Below, piece by piece: positions 40,151 through 47,696 of a stretch of 64,000 bases of DNA (its first letter is position 1; each line of letters begins with the position of its first letter). Location of the stretch: positions 62,001 to 126,000 of the forward strand of contig JBFWRS010000002.1 of NCBI GenBank assembly GCA_050248795.1. The letters are read 5' to 3'. Source of the stretch: CAZTDU01 sp050248795. GTDB lineage: Bacteria > Pseudomonadota > Gammaproteobacteria > Burkholderiales > SG8-39. The position numbers and the translations under genes were made by a program. A model generated the notes under the pieces. It saw only the letters and a program-made list of their open reading frames with translations, ran no database searches and had not been told where the DNA came from.

Positions 40151-43017
40151 CTGCGTGCCCCCTTGCCTGCGGCATAGGCCTGCCAGCGGAGCGGGCTCGC
40201 GCGCGTACCCGCAAGCGCGCCCACCGCCTGTGCCATCGGCGCGACCTCCTGCGGCTCGTCCGCCGCTGCCGGGTAGATGCGCACGCGCACGTCGTACCAG
40301 CCGGCCTGTCCGGTGACCGGGTCGGAATTGGAGATGCGCGCGCCATCGCGCCCCGGCAGCTCGTCGCTTATCAGGTGGTTCAGCAGGAAGCCGCGCTTCG
40401 CCTCGTTGGCGTCGGGCGTGAGGCCCCAGGCGCCGGGCGCCTTGCCGATCGCGTTCCAGGTCCATACGGTGCCGGGCTCGACCGCCTCGGAATGGCGGCA
40501 CATGCAGCGCACCCTGCCCCACGGCGACTCGACCCAGATCCAGCCGCCATCCTCGATGCCCCTGGCGCGCGCGAGCGCCGAGTTGACGAACAGGTAGTTG
40601 TGCGCGTGTATCTGCCGCAGCCAGGCGTTCTGCGAGTCCCAGGAGTGGTACATGGCCATCGGCCGCTGCGTGACCGCGGCCAGCGGAAAGCGCTCGGCGT
40701 CGGTGGCCTGCATCTCGAGCGGCGGGCTATAGAACGGCAGCGGGTCGCAATGCTCGGCAAGCCTCGCCGCATGGCGCTGCGGCGGCTTGCGCCCGGGCCA
40801 CCTGCCTTCGCCGGCGAGGCGGAATTTCTGCAGGACCTCGGAGTACAGCTGGATCACGATCGGGTCGCCGAAGCGCCGCAGGCGCGCGCGCTGCGCCCAT
40901 TCGGCGTAGCCGCGGTTCCAGTTGCGCATGTACTGGTAGGACGGTGCCATGCGCAGGTGGTGCACGCAGTTGTTTGCCGCGTACATCTCCCACTGCCGCG
41001 GATTCGGCTCGCCGCGCATGGTCTTCTCGCCGCCGGTGCCGCGCCAGCCGGAGAGGAAGCCGATGCCGGAGCCGGGTTCGGTCTCGAAGTTGACGATGAA
41101 ATCCGGGTAGTCGCGGTACTTGCGGCTGCCGTCCGGGCGCACGAACGCCGGCAGCCCGAGCCGCGACGCCAGTTCGATCAGCACTTCCTGGAACGGCTTG
41201 CACTCGCCGGTCGGCGGCACCACCGGCACGCGCACGGCGTCCACCGGGCCATCGAATTCTGAGATCGGCCGATCCAGCAGCGACATGACGTCATGGCGCT
41301 CGAGGTACGTCGTGTCCGGCAGCACCAGGTCGGCGAAGCCGGCGGTTTCCGACTGGAACGCGTCGCACACCACGAGAAAGGGAATGCGGTACTCGCCGTC
41401 ATCTGCGCGGTCGGTGAGCATGCGCCGCGCCTCCATGGTGCCCATGCTGGAATTCCACGCCATGTTCGCCATGAAGATCATCAGCGTGTCGAGCGGGTAC
41501 GGGTCGCCGCGCCACGCATTGACGATGACGTTGTGCATCATGCCGTGCACCGACAGCGGGTACTCCCACGAGAACGCCTTGTCTATGCGCACCGGCTCGC
41601 CCGCCGCATCGACGAAAAGGTCGTCCGGCGAACCCGGCCAGCCCATTGCCAGGCCCGCGAGCGGCTTGCCGGGCTGGATCGCCTCGGGGCCGCGCGGCGT
41701 CTTCGCCGCGGGCGGGATCGCACGCGGAAACGGCGCCTTGTGGCGGAAACCGCCCGGCCGGTCGATGGTGCCGAGCAGGCTCATCAGGATGGCGAGCGCG
41801 CGGATGGTCTGGAAGCCGTTGGAATGCGCGGCAAGGCCACGCATCGCATGGAAGGCAACCGGATTGCCGGTAACCGATTCGTGCTCGCGGCCCCAGGAAT
41901 CGGTCCACGCGATCGGCAGCTCGATCTTCTGGTCGCGCGCGACGACGCCAAGTTCATGCGCCAGCCGGCGAATGGTCGCCGCCGGCACGCCGCATACGCC
42001 TTCCGCCCACTCGGGCGTGTAGCGCGCGGCGCGGTCCGCAAGCAGCTGGAACGCGGGCTTCACCGGCGTACCGTCCTCGAGCGTGAAGCTGCCGAACAGC
42101 GCCGGGTCGGCGCCTTCGGTGTGCGTGGGCACGGCGCAGTCGCCGTGCCGGTCCCACCACAGCTGGTTGTGCGCCATGCCCTCCTCCGGCGAGGGCTCGG
42201 TGCCGTCGGTGGCGAGCAGGCCGTGCAGCGCCGATCCGGCGTCCAGGTTCACCAGGTGGCCGGCGTTCGAGTAGCGCGCGAGGAAGTCGCGGTCGTAAAG
42301 GCCGCGCGCGATCAGTTCATGGATGATCGCCAGCAGCAGCGCACCGTCGGTGCCGGGCCGGATCGGCACCCATTCGTCGGCAATCGCGGAATAGCCGGTG
42401 CGCACCGGATTCACCGAGATGAAGCGTCCGCCGCGCCGCTTGAACTTCGAGATCGCGATCTTCAGCGGGTTCGAGTGATGGTCCTCCGCGGTGCCGATCA
42501 TCACGAACACGCGCGCGCGATCGAGGTCGGGCCCGCCGAACTCCCAGAACGAGCCGCCGATGGTGTAGATCATCCCCGCTGCCATGTTCACCGAGCAGAA
42601 ACCGCCGTGCGCGGCGTAGTTCGGCGTGCCGAACTGGCGCGCGAACAGCCCGGTGAGCGCCTGCATCTGGTCGCGCCCGGTGAACAGCGCAAAGCGCTTG
42701 GGGTCGGTGGCGCGGATGCCGGCAAGCCTCTTTTCCAGGATCGCGAACGCCTCGTCCCAGGAAATCGGGTCGTAGATACCGGCGCCGCGCTCGCTGCCCG
42801 CGCGGCGCAGCAAGGGGCGCGTCAGGCGCGCCGGCGAGTACTGCTTCATGATTCCCGACGACCCCTTGGCACACAGCACGCCCTGGTTGAGCGGATGCTC
42901 GGGATTGCCTTCGATGTAGCGCACCTGCCCGTCGCGCAGGTGCACGCGTATGCCGCAGCGGCAGGCGCACATGTAGCAGGTGCTGGTCCTGATGGTGGTC
43001 TCGGCGCCGGTACGCAT
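40147..43017 (-). CDS. soeA: Sulfite dehydrogenase molybdopterin subunit SoeA
   Basis: A 956-residue oxidoreductase of the DMSO reductase family. The N-terminal [4Fe-4S] site CYMCACRCG is at about residues 14-22, with the last ligand in GVLCAKGSSG. The molybdopterin-binding regions and the C-terminal dinucleotide domain (VNSALARARGIEDGGWIWVESPWG region, near 840) are present. It lacks a Tat signal, unlike periplasmic relatives, as reported for SoeA of Allochromatium, which oxidises sulfite to sulfate in the cytoplasm. The ATG at 43017 has no strong ribosome site, and a 29-bp palindrome lies 59 bp upstream. A polysulfide or thiosulfate reductase role is the main alternative. Confidence 0.82.
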   Translation of the reverse strand: MRTGAETTIRTSTCYMCACRCGIRVHLRDGQVRYIEGNPEHPLNQGVLCAKGSSGIMKQYSPARLTRPLLRRAGSERGAGIYDPISWDEAFAILEKRLAGIRATDPKRFALFTGRDQMQALTGLFARQFGTPNYAAHGGFCSVNMAAGMIYTIGGSFWEFGGPDLDRARVFVMIGTAEDHHSNPLKIAISKFKRRGGRFISVNPVRTGYSAIADEWVPIRPGTDGALLLAIIHELIARGLYDRDFLARYSNAGHLVNLDAGSALHGLLATDGTEPSPEEGMAHNQLWWDRHGDCAVPTHTEGADPALFGSFTLEDGTPVKPAFQLLADRAARYTPEWAEGVCGVPAATIRRLAHELGVVARDQKIELPIAWTDSWGREHESVTGNPVAFHAMRGLAAHSNGFQTIRALAILMSLLGTIDRPGGFRHKAPFPRAIPPAAKTPRGPEAIQPGKPLAGLAMGWPGSPDDLFVDAAGEPVRIDKAFSWEYPLSVHGMMHNVIVNAWRGDPYPLDTLMIFMANMAWNSSMGTMEARRMLTDRADDGEYRIPFLVVCDAFQSETAGFADLVLPDTTYLERHDVMSLLDRPISEFDGPVDAVRVPVVPPTGECKPFQEVLIELASRLGLPAFVRPDGSRKYRDYPDFIVNFETEPGSGIGFLSGWRGTGGEKTMRGEPNPRQWEMYAANNCVHHLRMAPSYQYMRNWNRGYAEWAQRARLRRFGDPIVIQLYSEVLQKFRLAGEGRWPGRKPPQRHAARLAEHCDPLPFYSPPLEMQATDAERFPLAAVTQRPMAMYHSWDSQNAWLRQIHAHNYLFVNSALARARGIEDGGWIWVESPWGRVRCMCRHSEAVEPGTVWTWNAIGKAPGAWGLTPDANEAKRGFLLNHLISDELPGRDGARISNSDPVTGQAGWYDVRVRIYPAAADEPQEVAPMAQAVGALAGTRASPLRWQAYAAGKGARR

Positions 43018-43075
43018 CGCCGGGCGATTGTTCGCGCTTCGCGCCGACACCGCCAACGAAACGTCCTGATCGACC

Positions 43076-43104
43076 CATAAGTAGGCCACAATATCCTGCT
43101 TATG
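43076..43104. promoter_or_regulatory. 29-bp imperfect palindrome between soeA and the divergent gene
   Basis: CATAAGTAGG (43076-43085) and CCTGCTTATG (43095-43104) pair at nine of ten positions around a 9-bp AT-rich centre. It lies 59 bp before soeA and 97 bp before the plus-strand gene at 43201, in a 183-bp gap that is otherwise without obvious promoters. The form suits a dimeric repressor or activator site. Confidence 0.5.
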
Positions 43105-43200
43105 ATAAAGGCCAAGCGGGTGAAACGCCTGTCCGCTCCGGGGCTTGCACAAACTCCCTATGCTAGACTCGGCGCCGCTGTCTTCTTGAGGAACCCGACC

Positions 43201-43785
43201 ATGGCTTCGATCTTCCAGTCCCTCGGCCGCACCATAGCGGCCGGTGTAGTTCTCGTTATCATCCTCATGGGCATCGCCGGCAAATTCGGCGCCCTGGGCG
43301 AGCACACCTACTGGGCATTCATCATGCGCTGGCTGCACGTCATTTCCGGCGTCATGTGGATCGGCCTGCTGTGGTACTTCAACTTCGTGCAGATCCCGTC
43401 GATGCCGAAGATCCCGGACGAACAGAAGCCCGCGATCGGCAAGGTAATCGCCCCGGAGGCGCTGTTCTGGTTCCGCTGGGCTGCGCTCGCCACGATCGTC
43501 ACCGGCCTGCTGCTCGCCGGCATGAACGGCTACCTCGGCGCCGCGCTGAGCCTGGCCAAGCCCTTCCATGCCATCGGCCTGGGCATGTGGCTCGGCCTGA
43601 TCATGGCGTTCAATGTCTGGTTCATCATCTGGCCCAACCAGAAGAAGGCGCTGGGCATGGTGCAGGTCGAGGCCGACGCGAAGGCCAAGGCCGCGCGCAT
43701 GGCCATGCTGACCTCGCGCGCCAACACCATGCTGTCCATCCCGATGCTCTATTGCATGGTGGCGCAGCAGAACGCCGGCCTGTAG
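43201..43785 (+). CDS. Urate_ox_N-type membrane protein
   Basis: A 194-residue membrane protein with about four or five helices. The block FIMRWLHVISGVMWIGLLWYFNF at about 40-62 (given here only as landmark) and FNVWFIIWPNQKKAL match the Urate_ox_N domain, the membrane half of PuuD-type urate oxidases. The cytochrome c half of those enzymes is absent. Short stand-alone forms are known but without defined function. The ATG at 43201 has GAGGA upstream; an open frame extends further up without a better start. Confidence 0.75.
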   Translation: MASIFQSLGRTIAAGVVLVIILMGIAGKFGALGEHTYWAFIMRWLHVISGVMWIGLLWYFNFVQIPSMPKIPDEQKPAIGKVIAPEALFWFRWAALATIVTGLLLAGMNGYLGAALSLAKPFHAIGLGMWLGLIMAFNVWFIIWPNQKKALGMVQVEADAKAKAARMAMLTSRANTMLSIPMLYCMVAQQNAGL

Positions 43786-43838
43786 CGCAGGCCGCCGCAC
43801 AGGGCAATCCGGAACGGGGCTTCGGCCCCGCCGGTCAC

Positions 43839-43867
43839 GAACGGGGCTTCGGCCCCGTTTTGCTTTT
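43839..43867 (+). terminator. Intrinsic terminator after the Urate_ox_N gene
   Basis: ACGGGGCTTCGGCCCCGT forms a stable stem with a TTCG-type loop and is followed by TTTTGCTTTT. A 19-bp exact copy of the stem (43812-43830) lies just upstream without a T-run, so the gene is followed by two tandem hairpins. Confidence 0.8.
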
Positions 43868-43881
43868 CGGCGGCTGCCTGA

Positions 43882-44679
43882 TCAAGCCGATTTCGACCGC
43901 GTCGCGCGCGCGCTGTCGAGGAACTCGGCCAGGATCGGCGAGCAGTCGAGCAGGTCGCGGCCGCCGTTGTCGTGGAACTCGGGGTGCCATTGCACGCCGA
44001 CCACGTAGCTCGAACCGTTCCAGCGCACCGCCTCCACCACGCCGTCCGGCACCGAGGTCGCCTCGACCACGAGCCCTCGCCCCAGCCGGTTGAGCGCCTG
44101 ATGGTGTATCGAAGTGACCAGCCCGCCCGTGGACATTGCGTAAAGGCGCCCGAGCCCCGAGCCCGGCACGAACGCGACATCGTGGGTATGGGCGTCGTAC
44201 GCCTTCCAGTCCACGTGCGGCTGCGTGCCCGGGATCTGCTGCGCGATGTCCTGCCACAGCGAGCCGCCGAGCGCGACATTGATCAGCTGGATGCCGCGGC
44301 AGATGCCGAGCACCGGCTTGCGCTGGATCACGCACTCCCAGAACAGTTCGATCTCGTACTGGTCGCGCGCGCGATCGCCGCTCCACTCCGGGCGCAGGGC
44401 CTCCTCGCCGTAGCTCTTCGGGCTGACGTCAGCGCCGCCCTGAAACACCAGCCCGTCCAGCGCCTGGACGTAGTGGCGCATGCTCACCGCGGCACGCGAC
44501 AGCGTCGCACCGGTTTCCGTGGTCGGCACCATCAGCGCGAGCGCGCCGTGAGACATGATCCAGTGGGCCACCGACTGCTCGAGGTACTGCAGGGTCTTGC
44601 CCCGGAAGCCCAGTTCCGCCGGGGGATCGTGCAGCAGCCGCGCCGAGAGCCCGATGCGAAGTGGTGCGTCGTCGCTCAT
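43882..44679 (-). CDS. C26 family gamma-glutamyl hydrolase (PuuD-like)
   Basis: A 265-residue class I glutamine amidotransferase-fold hydrolase. The nucleophile Cys is in PVLGICRGIQLINVALGG (near residue 122), and the His-Glu pair is in GVQWHPEF near 232. Relatives hydrolyse gamma-glutamyl-GABA or other gamma-glutamyl amides. The ATG at 44679 overlaps the YbdK-like gene by 4 bp. With a gamma-glutamyl ligase next to it, it could undo that enzyme's product, although the substrate is not shown. Confidence 0.85.
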   Translation of the reverse strand: MSDDAPLRIGLSARLLHDPPAELGFRGKTLQYLEQSVAHWIMSHGALALMVPTTETGATLSRAAVSMRHYVQALDGLVFQGGADVSPKSYGEEALRPEWSGDRARDQYEIELFWECVIQRKPVLGICRGIQLINVALGGSLWQDIAQQIPGTQPHVDWKAYDAHTHDVAFVPGSGLGRLYAMSTGGLVTSIHHQALNRLGRGLVVEATSVPDGVVEAVRWNGSSYVVGVQWHPEFHDNGGRDLLDCSPILAEFLDSARATRSKSA

Positions 44680-45794
44680 CCGCCGCCGCGGAAACGCTCC
44701 GCCTGGCGCCAGACCAGGTCCGGCAGCGAACCGTTGCCTGCATATGCCTTGCGCATCCAGCGCGCGTCGTTGCCGTCGCGCGCGATCGCGGCGATCAGCG
44801 CGAGCGGCTCTTCGGCCTGCAATTCGCGCGCATGCACCTCGACCGCGGCAAGCGTGGTGAGTATGTCCTCGCCGATGCCGCGGCGCGTTGCCGCCACCGC
44901 GTCCAGCGTCTCGCCGTCGATGCCGAAGCGGCAGGCCTGGAAGCGGTTGTACGTGTACGCGAGATAGACATCCTCGGTCAGCGGGTGCGGCCGCTCGACC
45001 AGCAGCCAGCGGCACAGCACCTGCGCGTAAGCCGCAAGCGCGGCGGCCCGTTCGACTTCCAGCGGCGTGTCGCAGACGCGGATCTCGATGGTGCCGTACT
45101 CGGGCTTGGGCCGGACGTCCCAGTAGAAGTCCTTCATATTCTCGACGACGCCCGCGGCGCGCATCTTGGCGAAGTAGTCCTCGAAGCTGGACCACTTCAG
45201 CAGGAAAGGCGCGCGGCCGGACAGCGGAAACGCGAACACCGCGTTCAGGCGCGACGAATCGAAGGCGGTATCGACGCCCTGGTAGTAGGGCGATGCTGCA
45301 GACAGCGCGATGAAATGCGGGATGTAGCGCGCCAACGAGTGCAGCAGGTACAGCGCGTCGTCGCCATTGGCGCAACCGACGTGTATGTGCTGGCCGAACA
45401 CGGTGAACTGCTTGGCAAGGTAGCCATAGAGCTGCGAAATCTGGTGGAAGCGCGGCCGGTCGACGATCTGGCGCTCGGACCAGTGCTGGAACGGGTGTGC
45501 GCCCCCGCCCGCAACGACGACGTTCAGCCGGTCGGCCGCCTGGACCAGCGCATCGCGCGTGCCCTGCAGCTCCGCAAGCAGCGGCGCGTGCCGCTCGTGC
45601 ACCGCGGTGCTGATCTCGATCATGCTCTCGGTGATCTCGGGCTTGATGTCGCCGGGGTGCGGCGCCTTTGCCAGCAGCGCAAGCAGGTCGCTGGCCGAGA
45701 TCGCCAGGTCGCAGTCGCGCCTGCGTATCAGTTGCAGCTCGAGCTCGGTGCCGAGGGTGAGCGCGGCCGATCTGGCGAAACCCAGGGGATCCAT
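44676..45794 (-). CDS. YbdK-type carboxylate-amine ligase (GCS2 family)
   Basis: A 372-residue ATP-dependent ligase of the glutamate-cysteine ligase 2 family. LGTELELQLIRR at about residues 14-25 and the block GGGAHPFQHW near 97 are typical, as are GQHIHVGC and EIRVCDTPLEV. YbdK has weak gamma-glutamyl-cysteine ligase activity in vitro; its true product is not established. It starts one base after the antiporter stop and is coupled to the hydrolase gene downstream. Confidence 0.88.
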   Translation of the reverse strand: MDPLGFARSAALTLGTELELQLIRRRDCDLAISASDLLALLAKAPHPGDIKPEITESMIEISTAVHERHAPLLAELQGTRDALVQAADRLNVVVAGGGAHPFQHWSERQIVDRPRFHQISQLYGYLAKQFTVFGQHIHVGCANGDDALYLLHSLARYIPHFIALSAASPYYQGVDTAFDSSRLNAVFAFPLSGRAPFLLKWSSFEDYFAKMRAAGVVENMKDFYWDVRPKPEYGTIEIRVCDTPLEVERAAALAAYAQVLCRWLLVERPHPLTEDVYLAYTYNRFQACRFGIDGETLDAVAATRRGIGEDILTTLAAVEVHARELQAEEPLALIAAIARDGNDARWMRKAYAGNGSLPDLVWRQAERFRGGG

Positions 45795-45795
45795 G

Positions 45796-46977
45796 TCAGG
45801 CCTTTCCGCTCTCGGCAGCTTCGCCGGAGCGCACCAGCGCGAAGTGCGCCACCAGCGGCCCGAGCAGCTCTAGCATCACCACTGCGGAAACGATCACGGT
45901 GGCGAGCTGCTGCCCCAGTTGTGGTACCAGCTCCGCCGCGTCTCGAACCAGCAGCAGCACGACCGCCGACATCGGCATCAGCGCGAGGCTGAGCAGCGAC
46001 GCCTTGCGCAGCGCAAGGCCGGACATGCGTGCGAACAGCATCACCGCGACCCATTTTCCGGCATAGCGGGCGGCGACCAGCGCGGCGCCCGCGAGCGCGC
46101 CCGCCGGCAGCAGGGCAAAGTCCAGGCTCGCGGCGGTCAGAGCAAACAGGGACATGATCGCGATGTCGCCGATCCGTCCGAAGCGCAGTGACACGAACAG
46201 CCGCCTCGAGTCGAACGCCCGGCACATGACGCCGTAGGCCAGCACGACCAGGACGACATACAGGCCGAACTCGTGCGCCAGGGACACCGACAGCACGACG
46301 ACCGCAATCACGCAGATGAGTTGTGCATCGCTGCTGCGCCCGAGCAGGCGCAACAGGCCGAGCGTCGCCAGTGTCGCGGCACCGGCGAAGCCGAGAGAGC
46401 CGAAGATCGTGTAGAGCGGCCGCCAGATCATGTCCTGCCATTCCGCCGAGTGCTGGTGCAGCATGCGGTTCAGCAGCACGCCGGCGACGACGAAGGCGTA
46501 GGCGCAGTTGAGCGCGGTCAGCAGCAGCGCGCGCTCGGTCACCTGGCCGTGGGCCCGCAGGTCGTTCGACAGCGTCAGCACGACCGCCGGCGCGGTGGCC
46601 ATGCCGATCGCGGCGGCGGTCGCAGCCACCAGCGGCGGCGCGTCCAGCAGCCACAGCACGCCGTAGATCGCGGCGAATGTCAACGCGCTCTCGAGCACGC
46701 TGGTCGCGAGCAGCCAGGGGTTGCGGCGCAGCCAGCCCAGATCCACGCGCTGCCCCAGCTCGAACAGCACCAGCGCCACCGCGATCTCGACGATGCCGCG
46801 CAACTGCGGCAGCCGCGCCTCGTCGAGGACGCCGGCTACCGCGGGGCCCAGCACCACGCCGGCTGCAATCCAGCCGAGCAGGCGCGGCAGCCGCAGCACG
46901 CGCGAAAAGAGCTCTCCGGCGAGATTCGCCAGCAGCACCACGAGCGCGAACCATGCAAGGTTGTCAAAGCCGGTCAT
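45796..46977 (-). CDS. CPA2-type cation/proton antiporter, membrane domain only
   Basis: A 393-residue protein with about 12 helices of the CPA2 (KefB/KefC-like) family. LLGWIAAGVVLGPAVAGVL is at about residues 33-51 and the EFGLYVVLVVLAYGVM helix lies mid-protein. Unlike KefC there is no C-terminal RCK/TrkA-N domain, so it has no built-in nucleotide or glutathione sensor. It is the first gene of a tight three-gene operon, with GGAGGT just before the ATG. Confidence 0.85.
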   Translation of the reverse strand: MTGFDNLAWFALVVLLANLAGELFSRVLRLPRLLGWIAAGVVLGPAVAGVLDEARLPQLRGIVEIAVALVLFELGQRVDLGWLRRNPWLLATSVLESALTFAAIYGVLWLLDAPPLVAATAAAIGMATAPAVVLTLSNDLRAHGQVTERALLLTALNCAYAFVVAGVLLNRMLHQHSAEWQDMIWRPLYTIFGSLGFAGAATLATLGLLRLLGRSSDAQLICVIAVVVLSVSLAHEFGLYVVLVVLAYGVMCRAFDSRRLFVSLRFGRIGDIAIMSLFALTAASLDFALLPAGALAGAALVAARYAGKWVAVMLFARMSGLALRKASLLSLALMPMSAVVLLLVRDAAELVPQLGQQLATVIVSAVVMLELLGPLVAHFALVRSGEAAESGKA

Positions 46978-47105
46978 GTACCTCCATCGTCGACCGCGAC
47001 CAGCAGCGCCCGGATGCCGCGTCCGGGACGCCGGTCAGCTGTAGCTCGCCTGGATGCCGCGATTATAGGTCGGGCAGCGCGCGGGTGCCGGTAGCGCGCG
47101 GTACT

Positions 47106-47696
47106 TCAGTACTTGACCGTGCAGCCGTAGGCCGTCGTCCTCGCGGTCGTCACCGGCTTTCCGGCCATCGCCTCGTCGAGCGCCGCGCGCACGTAATTCC
47201 GCGCCGTCTTCACGTCCGCAGGATTGGTGGAGCGCTTGTCGTCGATGGCGCCGGCGTACACCAGCTTGCCGGCAGGATCGATGACATACATGTGCGGCGT
47301 GGTGCGCGCGTCATACGAGCGGCCTGCCTTTCCCTGCTCGTCCATCAGCACCGCGCGGGGAGCGCCGCCTTTCTGTTTCATCCAGTCGCCCAGTTCGCGG
47401 GGCTGAAGGTAATCCGGATGCGAGGGCTTGGTCGAATTGACCGAAAGCCATACCACATCCTTCGCGCCGTACTGCTTCTGCAGGCCCTGCATGTTGTTGC
47501 TGTCGTAGTGCTTCTGCACGTAGGGGCAGCCGGGATTGACCCACTCGAGCACCACCCACTTGCCCCTGTGATCGGAAAGCTTCACCGGCTTGCCGTCGGT
47601 GCCGGGCAGCGTGAACTCCGGCGCCATCTGGCCGGGGGCGGCGGCAAGCGCATGGGTGGAAACGAACGCGGATACGAGGACCAGGGTGCGCAGCAT
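47106..47696 (-). CDS. Exported thioredoxin-fold redoxin
   Basis: A 196-residue protein with a signal peptide (about 1-19) and an AhpC/TSA-type fold. The active region reads NPGCPYVQKHY, with a single Cys at about 57 and no CxxC. A second Cys lies five residues from the C-terminus (YGCTVKY). It may be a peroxiredoxin or a thiol reductase partner. The gene directly abuts the stop of the DsbD-like gene (no spacer), so the two are probably one transcript and the DsbD-like protein may supply its electrons. Confidence 0.8.
   Translation of the reverse strand: MLRTLVLVSAFVSTHALAAAPGQMAPEFTLPGTDGKPVKLSDHRGKWVVLEWVNPGCPYVQKHYDSNNMQGLQKQYGAKDVVWLSVNSTKPSHPDYLQPRELGDWMKQKGGAPRAVLMDEQGKAGRSYDARTTPHMYVIDPAGKLVYAGAIDDKRSTNPADVKTARNYVRAALDEAMAGKPVTTARTTAYGCTVKY

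Noticed and set aside
43201..43785. Calling the membrane protein a complete urate oxidase
   Set aside because: The cytochrome c half of PuuD-type enzymes is missing and no purine genes are near.
43812..43857. Direct repeat GAACGGGGCTTCGGCCCCG, twice, as a possible CRISPR or mobile repeat
   Set aside because: There are only two copies, each a hairpin, with the second followed by a T-run; they are tandem terminator stems.
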